This document shows positions 50,773 to 51,219 of a stretch of 51,219 bases of DNA, in pieces. The stretch is from CAZVCJ01 sp964625745 (GTDB taxonomy: Bacteria > Chloroflexota > Anaerolineae > VGOG01). Made by a program: the position numbers and the translations under genes. The stretch is from assembly GCA_964625745.1 (NCBI GenBank), contig CAZVCJ010000009.1, positions 1 through 51,219 on the forward strand, in the 5' to 3' direction. The notes beneath the pieces are model-generated. The model saw only the letters and a list, made by a program, of their open reading frames with translations. It did not search any database and was not told where the DNA came from. Within the stretch, counting starts at the first letter, position 1, and each line of letters opens with the position of its first letter.

Positions 50773-51219
50773 ACCTCGTCGGTGAACTTGTAACCGACGC
50801 CGTAGACGGTGAGAACGTAGCGCGGCTTGGCGGGGTCGGACCCCAGCTTGCGACGCAGGTTCTTGATGTGGGCATCTACGCTGCGGTCGAAGCCTTCGTA
50901 AGCGACGCCGTGCAGCCGGTCGAGCAGTTGCGCGCGGGTGAAGGTCTGGCCAGGGTGCTGGGCCAGGACGGTGAGCAGGTTGAACTCGGTGCGGGTGAGG
51001 CGAATTGGCTCTCCGGCGCGAGTGGCGCGATGGCCTTCCAAGTCAATCTCCAGATCGCCGGCGCGGATGAGGCCCGGCTGGTGGACGCCGCCCCGCACGC
51101 GGCGCAGCACCGCCCGCACGCGGGCCACCAACTCGCGAGGCGAGAACGGTTTGGTGACGTAGTCATCCGCGCCCAGTTCCAGGCCGATGAGCCGGTCAGT
51201 CTCCTCGACGCGGGCAGTG
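50769..51219 (-). CDS. OmpR-family response regulator, 5' end outside the window
   Basis: About 150 codons are visible; the start and phosphoacceptor region lie beyond 51219. The visible part begins in the last receiver helix-strand segment with GLELGADDYVTKPFSPRELV, including the conserved Lys-Pro, and continues with a complete winged helix: LTRTEFNLLTVLAQHPGQTF, DAHIKNLRRKL and YVLTVYGVGYKF. It is the partner of the kinase encoded at 49612-50772. Confidence 0.92.
   Translation of the reverse strand, partial: TARVEETDRLIGLELGADDYVTKPFSPRELVARVRAVLRRVRGGVHQPGLIRAGDLEIDLEGHRATRAGEPIRLTRTEFNLLTVLAQHPGQTFTRAQLLDRLHGVAYEGFDRSVDAHIKNLRRKLGSDPAKPRYVLTVYGVGYKFTDEV

Overview
The window looks like a chromosomal segment of a GC-rich, probably anaerobic bacterium. 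No rRNA, tRNA, CRISPR array or intact transposase was recognised. The mix of genes (DnaB-DnaD-DnaC/I-type replication proteins, a DUF151 bifunctional nuclease, phosphate butyryltransferases beside a 2-oxoacid:ferredoxin oxidoreductase, a LysW-like carrier, a dockerin-tailed protease) and the abundance of short dispersed inverted repeats fit an Anaerolineae-like member of Chloroflexota. This assignment is an inference, not a demonstrated fact.

Layout. 0-12 kb: an AlbA/Schlafen-type regulator, a sensor domain without its kinase, a secreted M14 carboxypeptidase, a formylglycine-generating-enzyme-like protein, ComEC, a MenC/enolase-superfamily enzyme and a CGGC-domain protein. They are interrupted by two MITE-like elements (56-273 and 11460-11627). 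12-23 kb (minus strand): a phytoene-desaturase-like oxidoreductase, then a defence island. The island holds an AbiE toxin-antitoxin pair, gene fragments, and a compact overlapping operon of C5 DNA methyltransferase, Mig/EndoIII-type mismatch glycosylase, a MORC-like GHKL ATPase fused to a histidine kinase, and a receiver protein with an unknown output domain. Upstream is a two-gene unit with a PD-(D/E)xK-like protein. The island abuts the 3' end of porB, which has been duplicated.

23-31 kb: a pyruvate/2-oxoacid:ferredoxin oxidoreductase operon (porG, a GltD-like/PorD fusion, porA, porB) with two phosphate butyryltransferase paralogues; together they would turn 2-oxoacids into acyl-CoA, reduced ferredoxin and acyl-phosphate. 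One ptb has acquired the first codons of a VapC toxin. 31-40 kb: secA, prs, a GNAT, then a replication block (bfn, dnaB, dnaD-like, and a helicase-loader protein with two complete AAA+ modules). 40-51 kb: four histidine kinase/response regulator loci, a small helix-turn-helix protein, asnS, GNAT, a LysW-like protein and a RelE-type toxin-antitoxin pair. The last response regulator runs off the window.

Two features stand out. First, the RM/repair/two-component operon at 15841-22785 is a candidate uncharacterised defence system that joins DNA methylation, repair of deaminated methylcytosine and phosphorelay signalling. Second, three promoters (6217-6282, 42093-42158 and 47861-47949) carry four to six tandem 11-bp repeats of a TTCACC-like heptamer, ending 16-17 bp before a TATAAT and taking the place of the -35 box. 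This is the architecture of Pho-box promoters bound by OmpR-family regulators. Dispersed repeats also lie in frame inside several essential or metabolic genes (secA, the porD fusion, the helicase loader, an oxidoreductase), where they lengthen the proteins.
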